From: Ctenosaura bakeri
Taxonomy: Eukaryota; Chordata; Lepidosauria; Squamata; Iguanidae
NCBI GenBank assembly: GCA_948474755.1
Contig: CAOLHI010000412.1
Span: forward strand, 496,001-560,000
Direction: 5' to 3'
DNA length: 64,000 nucleotides
Position 1 is the first letter of the stretch. The number at the start of each line of letters is the position of its first letter. The position numbers and the translations under genes are program-made. Positions 12,500 to 22,800 of this stretch are shown here, piece by piece. The notes below the pieces were generated by a model. The model was not told where the DNA came from and did not search any database. It saw only the letters and a program-made list of their open reading frames with translations.

Positions 12500-12890
12500 G
12501 ATAAGTTATAAATGTATTGCTCCAGTGGGAGCAGTAGACTGTTGGAGGATGTGGGAAACAGCCTTCTTAGCCATGGCACTGCCCTTGTGGATCCTCTGCC
12601 CTTGGAGGTTCAGCTGGCACCGATACTAGCTTCATTGTGGTGCCAGGTTAAAACAGGGCTTTTTATTGTAGCCATTGAGGCCTGGATGATTTCTTTCAAA
12701 CTGTACGTGTACATGGTTTTAAACTGTTTGAACATTTTAATCTGTTTTAATTTGTTACATCATTTAATGTATTCTTAGTCTGTTTAAATTATCCCATGTT
12801 TTAAATTCTATATTGTTTGAAACTGCCCTTTGATCCCATGATACAGGATGGAATATAAATATTTTAATAAATTAATATATTAAATGATAA
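12500..12890 (+). mobile_element. L2/CR1-like LINE 3' end
   Basis: A coding-like start ('cttggaggttcagctggcacc', 'ttaaaacagggcttttt') passes into a T/A-rich 3' UTR with repeated 'tgttttaa' blocks. It ends with 'gaaactgccctttgatcccatgatacaggatggaatataaat', which resembles the L2 consensus 'gccgccttgagtcc...agaggcgggatataaat'. Only the terminal ~400 bp survive. Confidence 0.6.
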
Positions 12891-12899
12891 TGCAATAAT

Positions 12900-14968
12900 A
12901 TAGCCCTCAATGGCACTGTCTTTTTGTGGTGATGGGATTGTGTGCTCTTGTGAAGCAAGAGGCTAAGCTGATGGCAGCAGTGCTATTGGTAGAGTCTCCC
13001 ATGTCAGACAGACTTTTGCTAAGGAGCGAGACTAATTGTGCCAAACAACTAACACACAGCACCAATAGTGCAGGGGTGACACTGGTGGAGGATCTCTCAG
13101 AGTCAATGGCAGTGGCGCAACAGATAATACTGGTTAGTGTTGCACAGAAGGAGACACAGAAAAAGCCTTTTGAATGTCTTTTACCATGAAAAGCCTATGA
13201 TGAGAAAATCCAAAATAAAACAAAAGATAGTGCCAGAGGATGAGACTCTAAGACCAGATGATACTCAGTGAGCTACTGAGGAAGAGCAGAGGACAAGTAG
13301 TGCTGTGGTTAATGATGCAACTGGACTCAAGCCAACGGGACGTTCAGCTGTTAATGTGCTCAAATGTGAATGGAAAGTCCAAAGCTGCACAACACATACT
13401 GTAGGAACATGGAATGCGAGAAGCTTGAATTGGGGGAGCTAGATATAGTAAAAGAAGAAATGGGACTTATAAGCACTGGGCTTGAGCTGAGCAAGCTTAA
13501 AGTGGACAGGAAGGGGATATTTTCAATCAGATAATTACACAGCATTTTTTTCAGTAAATGAAAATCTAAGAAGAAATGGGAGGGCATTAATAGTGACAAG
13601 AAATGTAGCAAAAGCAGAAAGAGGGTATAATGTAAAGTCTAATGGAATCATATCAATATGACTTAGGGAAAATCCATCAACATAACTGTTATGCAAGCTT
13701 ATGCTCCAACAACACAGACAGAAGAAGAAATTAAAAGATTCTGTGCTGGAATCCAGTAGGATCACACACCTACACAAGACTTCTTGTTAATCATACATAA
13801 TTGGATGCAAAATTAAGAAAGAGAGCAGATCAAAGATTATAGGAAAATTTGGCCTATGAACAGGAAATGAAGCAGGAGAGCAACTAACTGAATTTTGCAA
13901 TTTCACAGTAAAACCAGGCTGTGCATTATAGATTATCACAAAACCTTTGATTGTGTAGATCATGAAAAATTTTGGATTGCTTTTAAAGAAATAGGTGTAC
14001 CACAGCATTGGATTGTCCTGATGCATAAACTGTACTCAGGACAAGAGACTACCACCAGGACAGAATATGGAGAGGTGGAATAGTTTCCAAATGACCAGAA
14101 GGTCAAGCAAGGCTGCATCTGTTTATCTTGCACATTGAATATAATACACATGAAGCAGGATTCAACTCAGAGGTAGGAAGTCTGAAAACTGAAGGAAGGA
14201 AAATTAACAATTTAAGATATGTGGAGGGTACCATACTACTAGCACAAAATAACAAGGATGTGAAATAATTACTGAAGAAAGTCATGGCAGAAAGTATAAA
14301 GGCAGGTTTACAGTTGAACTTTAAGAAAACAAAAATAATGACCATGGATGATTTATATAACTTTAATGTAGATGATGAAGACATTGAAATAGTTCAAGAT
14401 TTTCCTTACCTTGGTTCAGTCATTAATCAGAGTAGGACTTGGAAGGGCAGCTATGAAAGAACTAGACATGATCTTGAAGTGTAAAGATATATCATTGACT
14501 ATTAAAGTTAGGATTGTCCATGCCATCATATTTCCAACATCTGTGTTTGGTTTTCAAAGGTGGACAGTGAAGAAAGTTGACAGGAAGAATATCCACTCCT
14601 TTGAAATGTGATGCTGAAGAAGAATTCTACAAATACTGTGGACTGCTAAAAATACCAATAAATGGGTCTTAGAGGAAGTCAAGCCTGAACTCTCCCTTGA
14701 GGTCAAGATGACTAAAGTGAGACTGTTATATTTAGGCCATATCATGAGAAGACATGACTCATTAGAAAGGACAATAATGCTTGGTAAGGCAAAGGGCAGT
14801 AGGAAAAGAGGAAAACAACATTACAGATGGATAGACTCGATCAAGGAAGTCATAGCCCCGAGTTTGCAAGACCTAAGCGGGACTGTTGATAACAGAGTGA
14901 CTTTGAGATCTCTCCTTCATAGGATTGTCATAAGTTGAGATCAACTTGTCAGCAGTTAACAACAATAT
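12900..14968 (+). mobile_element. Bov-B (RTE) LINE, internally deleted and inactive
   Basis: Bov-B encodes an apurinic-type endonuclease and a reverse transcriptase. The endonuclease begins near 13401 with VGTWNARSL and runs to GNEAGEQLTEFC near 13865-13900. It is followed almost at once by the RT palm block DYHKTFDCVDHEKFW (about 13931-13975), so most of the linker and the RT fingers, probably several hundred bases, are deleted. The catalytic YADD position reads YVEG (14218-14229), so both catalytic aspartates are lost. Further on are the GLQLNFKKTKIMT block (about 14302-14340) and the C-terminal LGHIMRRHDSLERTIMLGK block (14732-14790). The 3' end, 'cataagttgagatcaacttg...ttaacaacaat', is the module shared with Sauria SINEs. 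The 5' boundary before 13300 is uncertain. Confidence 0.88.
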
Positions 14969-16436
14969 GAATATAATATAATATTATACAATGGATTGCA
15001 ACATTTCTCATCTTTTGATTTCAGACTAATTGAGCTGTGAACTAGGAAAGTACATGCCTTCTATGAACTTTCTAGGTTGCTTTTAGCAAGCGATCATTTC
15101 TCAACTTCAGCCTCTCACTCCTTTTTTTTGCACTTATTCTAAGGACAGTAAATTTGTAAGGTGACAGGTTCTATCCAGACTTCAAATATGCTTGTGAGGT
15201 CAGGGGAATTCCAGGACCCTATACCTTTGGATGGCCACTTGTGATGTCATGGGAACAGTGCCTTGTTATATCACTATGTATAATATATTAAACATCAACT
15301 GTGGTCACTCAGAGCATGACTCTGTCTCCCTGTTTCTGCTTCTCTCTCTTTCTCTCTTTCATACACACACACGTGTACAGAGATGTGGAGGTGTACCTCA
15401 GGGGATTGCTACCCCCTGAGGTCCTGCAGGGCCAATATGCCCCCAACTCATGGCAATTTCCACTCCTGCTCTACGTACACTGAAAAACATGATACATTTT
15501 TTTTCTGTGCTGGAAGAAAAGGCTTTTCTATCTCTCACTCCTTGCAGCCCCCCAATTATCTCTACACATTGCTGAGTGTGTAGTTTGGCTAGCAGTGAAA
15601 ACCCAAGTAAAATACGTGGTTCTCACTTTTTCCCCAAACAAAAAGAAGCGTATGAAAAGTTGACTCCATGCATTTATGCTGAAACCCGATCATAGTACAG
15701 TGTGCTTTTTTTCTGGAGTGACATCTGCATGCACAAATGTAAGACTGCACAAAGTGTTGTGTTCCATTGTAGTCAGTGGTCATGATGCATATAACAATGG
15801 GACTCAGCACATTTTTTTTGTTTTATGTGGAGGCTCCTGGATATACCCCCACATATAGTATAGGCACACTGTATGTTACTTTTCTGATGTCTACTTTCTT
15901 GAAATTATATTGCAAAATCATGTCCAATAGGAAAAATGACTTTGCCATTAATTGCATGTTTCCTAGATAAAAGAAGCACGTTGGAAGTCATTCAAATTGA
16001 CTTGAAAGCTGATAGACCTCATAGCCCCAAACATATCTTCAAATTGATCTTCCAATCCAGTTGATCAAGGTAATGCAAAGCACTAGATAGTATCTTAAAT
16101 TCAGGCGTTGAATATTCATGTTTAAGTCACTGGTCCAGCTATCATTGGGCAGACGTTCCTCAGTTCTAACTAATGGTCAAAAGATAACTGAGAGCACCCC
16201 AAGTCCATAACAGGGAGTTTACAGAAGCTGAAATAGGCATACCCTAATGAGTAACAGATTATCTTATCTTTACAAGCAGATGGAAAGCACAGGTCAGCAG
16301 GACCAAACTTTTCTTGTTATGGCTTCCATAACATCCAGCTGAAAATTATCCACATTTCAAAATGTCATCCAGTAGCTTCTACCAGCTGTGTTCATTCTCT
16401 CTCTCTCTGTGGCAGTCCCTCACTCTGTCTTACACA
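14969..16436. other. unique DNA with a CT/CA microsatellite
   Basis: A short (CT)n/(CA)n tract lies at about 15343-15374. A small inverted repeat, cctcagggg...cccctgagg, sits at about 15396-15421. No gene seen. Confidence 0.45.
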
Positions 16437-16450
16437 CATATATACACAGA

Positions 16451-16638
16451 GAAACACATTATGTGCAACTTTAACTGGCTTGATCAGTAAAGCAGTCCTC
16501 ATGTCCTCATTTTCTTACAGAATATGTGTGTGTGCGTGCATATACATATACACACATACATACATATTCTGTAAGGAAATGAGGACATGAGGACCGCTTT
16601 ACCGAGCAAGCCAGTTAAAGTTGCACATAATGTGTTTC
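16451..16638. repeat. inverted duplication with 80-bp arms
   Basis: The left arm (16451-16530) and right arm (about 16561-16638) are reverse complements with only about four mismatches. They are separated by a 30-bp CA/TA-rich loop. The arms contain 'ttaactggctt', 'cctcatgtcctcatttt' and 'cttacagaatatgtg'. Both outer edges continue into TG/CA microsatellite. The structure could extrude as a cruciform or be transcribed as a hairpin. No target duplication is evident. Confidence 0.9.
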
Positions 16639-16664
16639 TGTGTGTGTGTGTGTGTGTGTGTGTA
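16639..16664 (+). repeat. (TG)n microsatellite
   Basis: About 12 TG units at the outer edge of the right arm of the inverted duplication. Confidence 0.95.
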
Positions 16665-17367
16665 TGGCTAGCTAGCTAGTCCCTAGCCCTGTCACTTTGA
16701 AAAAATCGCTATTAGTGTAAGTGACTACTTTATTCTTATGGTAATAAGGAATGCATCAGAAATTCTGGCCATGTGAACATCTGCCTGGATTTAATGATTC
16801 CAAATCACTTGATCTTCTTTCTATGGAGCAACTGATTTATTCTTGGTTTCCCTTCTTTCTAAATTTGATCTTCAGATTTTGTCAGTAGCTTAATGGATCT
16901 GATTCATTTCACAGATAAAGTGAGGGGCTAAAATTTCTGTCCAGAGTAATTCATATGAGCATAGCTGTTGTTTTTGAGTCAAGACTGACACTAACATTTC
17001 AAACAAGCAAGCAAACGAACAAGGAAATGTAAGAAGATGTGCACATCCTCTCCATGGGCTTTGACAGAACCTCCATCTCAAAACAGAGAATCTCCTTTTT
17101 TGCTTCACTTCAGGGTACCATGGAGATTTTTGCAGTAGATTCTCCCTCCTACCACCAGGTCAGACCTCCCCCCTAGGTGGGGAAAGGAGTCACACTGAAG
17201 ATGTGACAGTAGATGGAGAAGGAAATGGCATGGATCTGTGAGCTCCACAGCCTCTTAGCCTCCAACCATCCCCCCAATGATGACAAATTCAGGCCTGCTC
17301 TGAATTCAGGCTTATTTGAATGAATTTCTTCCCATTGCTTGGTATCAAAATTCCATACACATATATC
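16665..17367. other. unique DNA, nothing recognised
   Basis: No repeat family or gene recognised. It contains a short imperfect 'aagcaagcaaacgaac' run near 17005. Confidence 0.4.
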
Positions 17368-17514
17368 TGTTAAAGCAGTGGGTTTTAGCCTGGGGTCCAC
17401 AGCGCCCTTACAGGGGGTCTGAGAAGTCCTGCTCCTGGATAACAACAGCAACAACAGCATCAGGGATGTGGTGGTGGGGGGAAGTTGTGGCTACTGAAAC
17501 TGCTCTCTCATCTG

Positions 17515-17690
17515 CAAACTATGACTCTGGGCCCCAAGGTTTGAATCCCCACTCACCCATGAAAAGCCACTGGATAAGCTCAGGGAAGTCACAATCTGTC
17601 AGCCTCAGAGAAAGGCAAAGGCAATAGATCTTGCCAAGAAGCCCCTCATGATAGTTTGCTTTTGGGTCACCATATGTCAGTTTTCAAAGG
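17515..17690 (+). mobile_element. Sauria-type SINE inside hAT
   Basis: Starts within the tRNA-like head. It shows the B box 'aaggtttgaatcccc', 'ggaagtcacaatctgtcagcctcag', 'aggcaaaggcaatag', 'cttgccaagaag', 'tcatgatagtttgc' and 'gggtcaccatatgtcag'. The 5' end is degraded. Confidence 0.75.
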
Positions 17691-17734
17691 GGCGGGACAT
17701 GATGGCTAGAAAGAGTCTCCACCTGTCAGCAACA

Positions 17735-17922
17735 CTGTTGTGTACCGTAAAGGAACTTCTGACTTATGGCCAATCTTAAAGTGAACGTATTGCAAAAAAA
17801 ATTTGGCATGATTTGTTTAGAGGGGGGGAGGTTGCCTTTGTCTTCCTCTGAGGCTGAGAGAATGTGATTTGTCCAAGGTCACCCAGTGTCTGAGCAGAGA
17901 TTTGAATCCTAGTCTCTAGAAG
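17735..17922 (-). mobile_element. Sauria-type SINE inside hAT, opposite strand
   Basis: Plus strand reads the SINE backwards: 'ctgttgtgtacc', 'cttctgacttatggcc', 'tttgtttagagg', 'tgcctttgtcttcctctgaggctgaga', 'gtccaaggtcacccagtg', 'gagatttgaatcctagtctct'. It faces the plus-strand copy 45 bp away. Confidence 0.85.
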
Positions 17923-18241
17923 CCTTTAATAAATAAATATTTGGAAATTTAAATAAATATTTGAATATTTAAACCTGAATTTAAATATTTAACGTTTGAG
18001 TTAAGTCATGGGGGTCCCCAGCAAAAATTATACAGTATTTGCAGGGCTTCCCTGGTAAAGAAAATGTTAGGAACTGCTGTGTTAGAGTGTACTGCATAGG
18101 GCTCAGAATGGTCATGCAGAAACTAAAGATATTTGTAACCAATTGAATTATGAATTACATGCCACCCAGTATAGTCTTTAAGACTATTCATGGGTACTTC
18201 AGTGTTGAAAAGGTTGTGTTTTTTAAATATATATTATTGCA

Positions 18242-18674
18242 CTGTCAGCCCTCCACATTTGCAGGTTTCACTTTTCCAGATTTGATTATTCACAGATTAT
18301 TTCCTGTCACCTCTGCTGCCTCCCTATGCCATTTTTAACAGGGACTGCTGGCCTCGTGAGACTGAGAAACTGCAAATGAGGTTTCAATCAATAATTTTAT
18401 TACAGTCGTAGACCAGTATGCAAACGAGGCTTGTGAGTCCCTATTAAAAATGATGTGGGGCAGCAGTGGAGGTGGCGGTCAGCCCCATCAGCTCTCCACT
18501 TCTGCCTTGTGAAGGAACCCTGATGCCTCAAAGGAATCCATGGTGGGTTGAATATGATGATCAATACATTTTGTGTGTTAAATATGGTTTGGGAAGCCCT
18601 AGAATTATTTACTACTTTTTCAGTTTCACGGGGGTCCTGTGCGCCTAACCCTAGCGAATGTGGAAGGGTGACTG
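18242..18674. mobile_element. Tigger-like (Tc1/mariner) MITE
   Basis: The 433-bp element has termini ctgtcagccctccacattt and, from the right end, cagtcacccttccacattc. It is flanked by CA on the left and TA on the right, consistent with a TA target with one substitution. Inside, 18306-18360 and about 18425-18470 are imperfect inverted copies of each other. No transposase is present. A relative with near-matching ends lies at 47934-48686. Confidence 0.7.
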
Positions 18675-19778
18675 TATTACATTATTGGATCAATAGGATT
18701 GGTAATGAAAAATTATTCAGTATCATTTGTTATGCTGAGGAAGTTGTTTTTCCCTGTAGTCCTATATTAGATTGCTTTGTTTATCCCAGTAAGCAAATTA
18801 AGAATATAAAATAAGTGTTAGACAATTGTATAGACTGCAGAGTTCATTTTGGAATACTGATTATGTTGTAAAGAATATAGTGCTGTAGGACACTAAATAT
18901 TGCCAGTAAGAAATTTTAATTGTTGTGACACACATATTTCATAGCAGGAACCCAATGACTGACTCAAATGCAAAGCTTCCATGCATATTTTCTAAATTAC
19001 AGGAAGAACTTCAGTATTGCCTAAAATGTTATTGCTGAACACATCCATACATATCTAAACTGTGTAGAATGAGTACATTTTGATCTCTGTCTGTAGTAGA
19101 ATGGGTTAAGTTTGTGTGTGTGTGTGTGTGTGTGTGTATAAACACACATATACATACATACAACATGTAAATCTGATAGCTATATGAAAATATTCACACC
19201 ATTTCTACAAATACTATTTTGCCAGTATTGCGTTAATAAGACAACACAAGCAATTTGCATTCAGTGTATTTAACTGATTATTACTACAACATCTCATTTT
19301 AATGTGGGTTTTGTAATTAGTTTTTTATTCAGCCATTTAATGGCTGGGTTCAAGGATGGGAAGGAGTGAGAAAGCTGTTAGTATGCTATGTTTATGTCAG
19401 AGAGGGTTTAGATGAAATTACCATTATTCACCCCCAAGCTCTTGTGATGACTGGAGATAATGATCTGAATATGTCTTGGTGTTGAGCTGTGTGTTTGTGC
19501 GTGTATATGTGTGAAGGGGCAGTATTAGATGGCCTCTGCAATTCTTTCTGAGGTCAGAATGTCTAGATGTCTAGTTATCTACTGTAAATCAGTAGGATTG
19601 GATTGGTAGCTGTAAGGGTAGTAAACTTGCAAGCACTATAAGCTTGTTATAAGCTTGTTCTTTCAATGAAGGAATTGTGGTGCAATATACCATAAGACAT
19701 ACTCACTCCTGTAGTTTTGGGTACAACTGGATTCACCTGTCTATTACAAAAAGGATTCACTCTTGCCTGCTTCCTGAC
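18675..19778. other. unique DNA with a (TG)n tract
   Basis: A TG microsatellite occupies 19112-19139 and is followed by a CA/TA-rich run. An 11-bp tandem, ataagcttgtt, is doubled near 19640. No gene seen. Confidence 0.45.
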
Positions 19779-19781
19779 TCA

Positions 19782-19936
19782 GGCCAATTCCACGCTAGAC
19801 TGTTATAGTGCTATTATTCTGCTTTCAACATCCTATGGAATCCTCAAAGGCCCCTCCCTAAACTGCAAATCCCAGGATTCCATAGGATGTTGAAAGTGGA
19901 ATAATAGTGCTATAACAGTCTAGTGTGGAAATGGCG
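19782..19936. mobile_element. palindromic MITE, GGCCATTTCC family
   Basis: A 155-bp fold-back element. Its left half ('ggccaattccacgctagactgttatag...') is repeated in inverse on the right ('...ctataacagtctagtgtggaaatggcg'). It is flanked by TCA on both sides (19779-19781, 19937-19939). The 3-bp duplication and GGCC-start terminus suggest the PIF/Harbinger superfamily, by inference only. Confidence 0.8.
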
Positions 19937-19939
19937 TCA

Positions 19940-20565
19940 GTCAACTAAACACAAAACCAGGTAAAATCACCAAGAGCAAGGGAAAGTAAGGAAAATTTAT
20001 TGTACCTGTGCAGTTGAGTAGTGCCATTCCAAAGATTTAGATCTGACCTGTAGCACACTTTTCAAAAAATACTATGGCTAGTACTGATGGCTAGTATTGA
20101 TTTAAGCTTTGGTCACTTATTAGAAAAGCTCTAACAATTCAGCTGAACTTGTTTGCATAATTAAAGATCAAAAGGCTTTTATTAGATTACATTAGATACC
20201 CTGTTTTGATCTCAAATGAGTTTTGTTATGTCCCCAAAAAGTAATCCAAGGTCCCTCTCCTCATAGCTGGACAGATAATATTTCACATTCTGAAAACATT
20301 TAATTAACTTCTTCGCAAGAGTTTTTAAGATATGAAAACACTCAATCACTTGTTGTTATTATTTATTTCCCTTGGCTGCAGTCACACTGTTGTTTAAGAG
20401 AAAAACAGAGGTAGAATTACATGCCTTCTTTGATTAAACTGGTAGTTTTGACATTATAAAATGATCTTTCTCTGTTTATCTTTTCTGTACAAACTATTTA
20501 CAAATAAGGAAGCATCTTCAAACTATAAACTCAGAATAACCAGCAAAAAGTAATGACCTTGGACT
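19940..20565. other. unique DNA, nothing recognised
   Basis: AT-rich, stop-rich sequence with no recognised element. Confidence 0.4.
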
Positions 20566-20569
20566 GTTA

Positions 20570-21375
20570 AAAGGGAAGGCCTTGGTGATACAGGCCATCC
20601 AGGACATGCGGCTCATACAAACCACATGGCCTCACATGTCAATCGCATGGTCTGCGTTGGTGCCAAGGAGGGAATGGGGTGGTGGTGCCGATCCCCGGCG
20701 CATAGAACGCGCACGCCAGCTGGCGGATAGGGAGATTCGACGCGCCCTGAGACAGGGCTTGGGTCACTACATCCCACACGCAGAGATTGTTTTCAGCAAG
20801 CCAGAGCTATATTGGCGTGATGGAGTACACCTGTCACCAGAGGGCAATCAGATTTTCTTACGCGATTTGCAGAAGGGGTTGGACTTGATCCTGAGCGGAT
20901 GGGGGGTTAAGGACTAAGGGGGTTAAGGACTAAGCAGACGCTTGTCCTTGCCCATGGCCGGAAATGGGGGGGCTTGAGGTTCGGCGTGTACCTATGGCAC
21001 CCCCTTTCGGGGTGGAGGATAAATACTATCCTTGGGGGGGCCCTGGGATCACCCCACTTGCTGCGCAGCGGGGGGTGGGCCTGGGGCTCCCTCCCAGACA
21101 AAGGCTGGCCAAAAGCCATCTGGCACCTTCAGCGGTTGGCTTTGGAGCCTGGTATCTCGCTCAACGGGCTAGGGGAGACGGTCGGGAGTGGCCTCTTGCC
21201 CTAGTCCGAAGGTGCTGTTACCCTCCCCCCTTAGCATTCTGCTCAGGCCAGAAACCCAAGTTTATGTTCGGGTTAGTTCAACCCTTGTTAATTAGGCATA
21301 TTAATAAATTGCCCTAGTTCAACCCAAGCCTGTCTGAGGTCTCGTTATTTCGTGGGTAGGGTGGCAAAGGAAAAC
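20570..21375 (+). mobile_element. 5'-truncated retroelement tail with SGNH hydrolase end
   Basis: This block is clearly more GC- and CpG-rich than its surroundings and has sharp edges. It holds the end of a protein (20582-20917) followed by a G/C-rich untranslated tail ending near 'tctcgttatttcgtgggtagg'. SGNH-hydrolase domains of this type are known from vertebrate retroelements, notably the third ORF of tyrosine-recombinase Ngaro/DIRS elements; assignment here is inference. High CpG and an unbroken frame suggest a comparatively recent insertion. I could not find a target duplication. Confidence 0.65.
20582..20917 (+). pseudogene. SGNH-like hydrolase C-terminus, element-borne
   Basis: About 111 codons are open, ending at a TAA (20915-20917). 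There is no true start: the frame enters from truncated 5' sequence and begins TTG. The middle contains WSALVPRREW and an arginine-rich helix (RRIERARQLADREIRRAL). The end has RDGVHLSPEGN, where Asp (20819-20821) and His (20828-20830) match the D-x-x-H of SGNH block V. The Gly-Asp-Ser nucleophile block is missing with the 5' part, so no enzyme could be made. The stop sits in an imperfect tandem repeat of ggggttaaggactaa (20902-20934). Confidence 0.7.
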
Positions 21376-21450
21376 AAAGTAAATTACTACTAGGATCTTT
21401 TTAGTTTTGAATGTCCAGGGCAACTTATGGAAGATCCAGGGAGGTAATTT

Positions 21451-21486
<36 letters not shown>

Positions 21487-22444
21487 ACAAATCTACTTTT
21501 GATTTTGAAAAACAAGAACAATTCTTTTTTAATGTCAAAGTGTAGGGGGAGATGTAATATTTTTAAAAAGTTAATTACCCTCCTGGAAGCCTCCAAAAGA
21601 ATCATTTCTGGTGGCAAGAGAAAAGGAAGAGAGTGCCTGTGGTTTGCTCACCAGTTGGTATAGATTGTGCACAGTTCAAGACTTACACTACTTGCTACCT
21701 GAAACAAAATTAGAATCCAGCTTCACCACAGCTGGGACAGAAATGTGTATTTGTAAGAACTGTCAGTGTAGCTGTTCAGTTCTGCCACTACTCCCCCTCC
21801 ATTATCTAACTGTACTCCAGTTTGTAAGTAGTGTAGGACTAAAACATTTTGATTCCTGAGCCAGTGTACAAGATCCATGTATGATTCCCAATCCATGTAT
21901 AGCAACTGATGAGTCTGCCAACTGAACCTCATTTTCTGAGGTTCTGAGAGTACCACAGAAACTTTGAAGGTGCAGGGAAGGCCATATAGCATGGATAACG
22001 GAAGTTTACAACATTCCTCCCCCCAGTATCTGCCAATTGGGACACTGCTCTTGCTTTCCCAATGCTACAGTTGGCTCTGATCATAAGAACCCACTGGTTA
22101 TTTATTCCTTGTCATAGAAAGTGGAGTTTCACTGAAACCTGTTTTAATCAAGTCTGGTCCCAAGGTCTTTTGAATCTGAGTAGGCTTCAGGTGGGATTTA
22201 CCCCCTGCCACAAGCCAGACCTTTGTGCCAGCTTCTCTTTCCAAACAGAACAAACTAACACCTCATGAAGGCAAAAGAAGTGCCCAGAGGTGAGAAGGAG
22301 AACAGACATGTTCTCCAAACAGAGGAGGGACTTCACAGAGTGGAGCCTTGAGGGAAGAAGACATTCATGAGTACATTGATTAGTGTCATTTCCTCCTGGA
22401 TGTGGCAGAATGCGTGATTTCCATTTCACTGCAACCTGTACTGA
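21376..22444. other. unique DNA with CT/CA microsatellite
   Basis: (TC)n at 21451-21462 runs into (AC)n at 21463-21489. The rest has no recognised repeat or gene. Confidence 0.45.
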
Positions 22445-22488
22445 ATCATCATCATCACCACCACTACTACCACCACCACTACCACAAC
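22445..22488 (+). repeat. (CAT/CAC)n trinucleotide repeat
   Basis: About 44 bp of imperfect CAT, CAC and TAC units next to an L2-like fragment. Confidence 0.85.
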
Positions 22489-22800
22489 CCTGATTTGGAC
22501 TCAAAACAGCTTACAACACTTAAAAAGACTAATGGCCTTTCTGCATTACACTGTTATAGTGGCATTATTCCACTTTCAACATCCTATGGAATCCTGGGGG
22601 TTGCAGATTAAGGAGAGGCATTTAGAATTCTCAGCCGGTAAACTGCAAACCCCACAATTCTACAGAAAGTTGAAAGTGGAATAATAGCACTGTAACAGTT
22701 TAATGTGGAAAGACCCTTAAAACCCACAGAATACAACAGTTAAAACATAAGTAAACGAACTAAAAGAGTTAAAACAATGAACAGAAAGAAAGACTGGGAG
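22489..22800 (-). mobile_element. L2-like LINE 3' end, interrupted by a MITE
   Basis: 'ctgatttggactcaaaacagcttacaaca' followed by A-rich '...ttaaaacataagtaaac...' resembles the reverse of an L2/CR1-like 3' UTR ('...tgtaagctgctttgagtcc...'). The MITE at 22533-22717 sits within it. Match is to a general consensus, so confidence is modest. Confidence 0.5.
22533..22717. mobile_element. palindromic MITE, GGCCATTTCC family
   Basis: A 185-bp fold-back element flanked by TAA on both sides (22530-22532, 22718-22720). Left arm: 'ggcctttctgcattacactgttatagtggcattattccactttcaac'. Right arm: '...gttgaaagtggaataatagcactgtaacagtttaatgtggaaagaccc'. The loop is longer than in the 19782 copy. Confidence 0.8.

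Larger units (their letters stand above)
17376..18079. mobile_element. non-autonomous hAT element carrying nested SINEs
   Basis: Left end cagtgggttttagcctgggg and right end (reverse complement) cagcagttcctaacatttt are typical hAT-like termini. They are flanked by 8-bp duplications tgttaaag (17368-17375) and tgttagag (18080-18087), one mismatch apart. The 8-bp duplication is the hAT hallmark. The 704-bp length includes two SINEs (17515-17690 plus, 17735-17922 minus) and an AT-rich 'aaataaatatttgaa' patch (17930-17990). No transposase remains. Confidence 0.82.
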
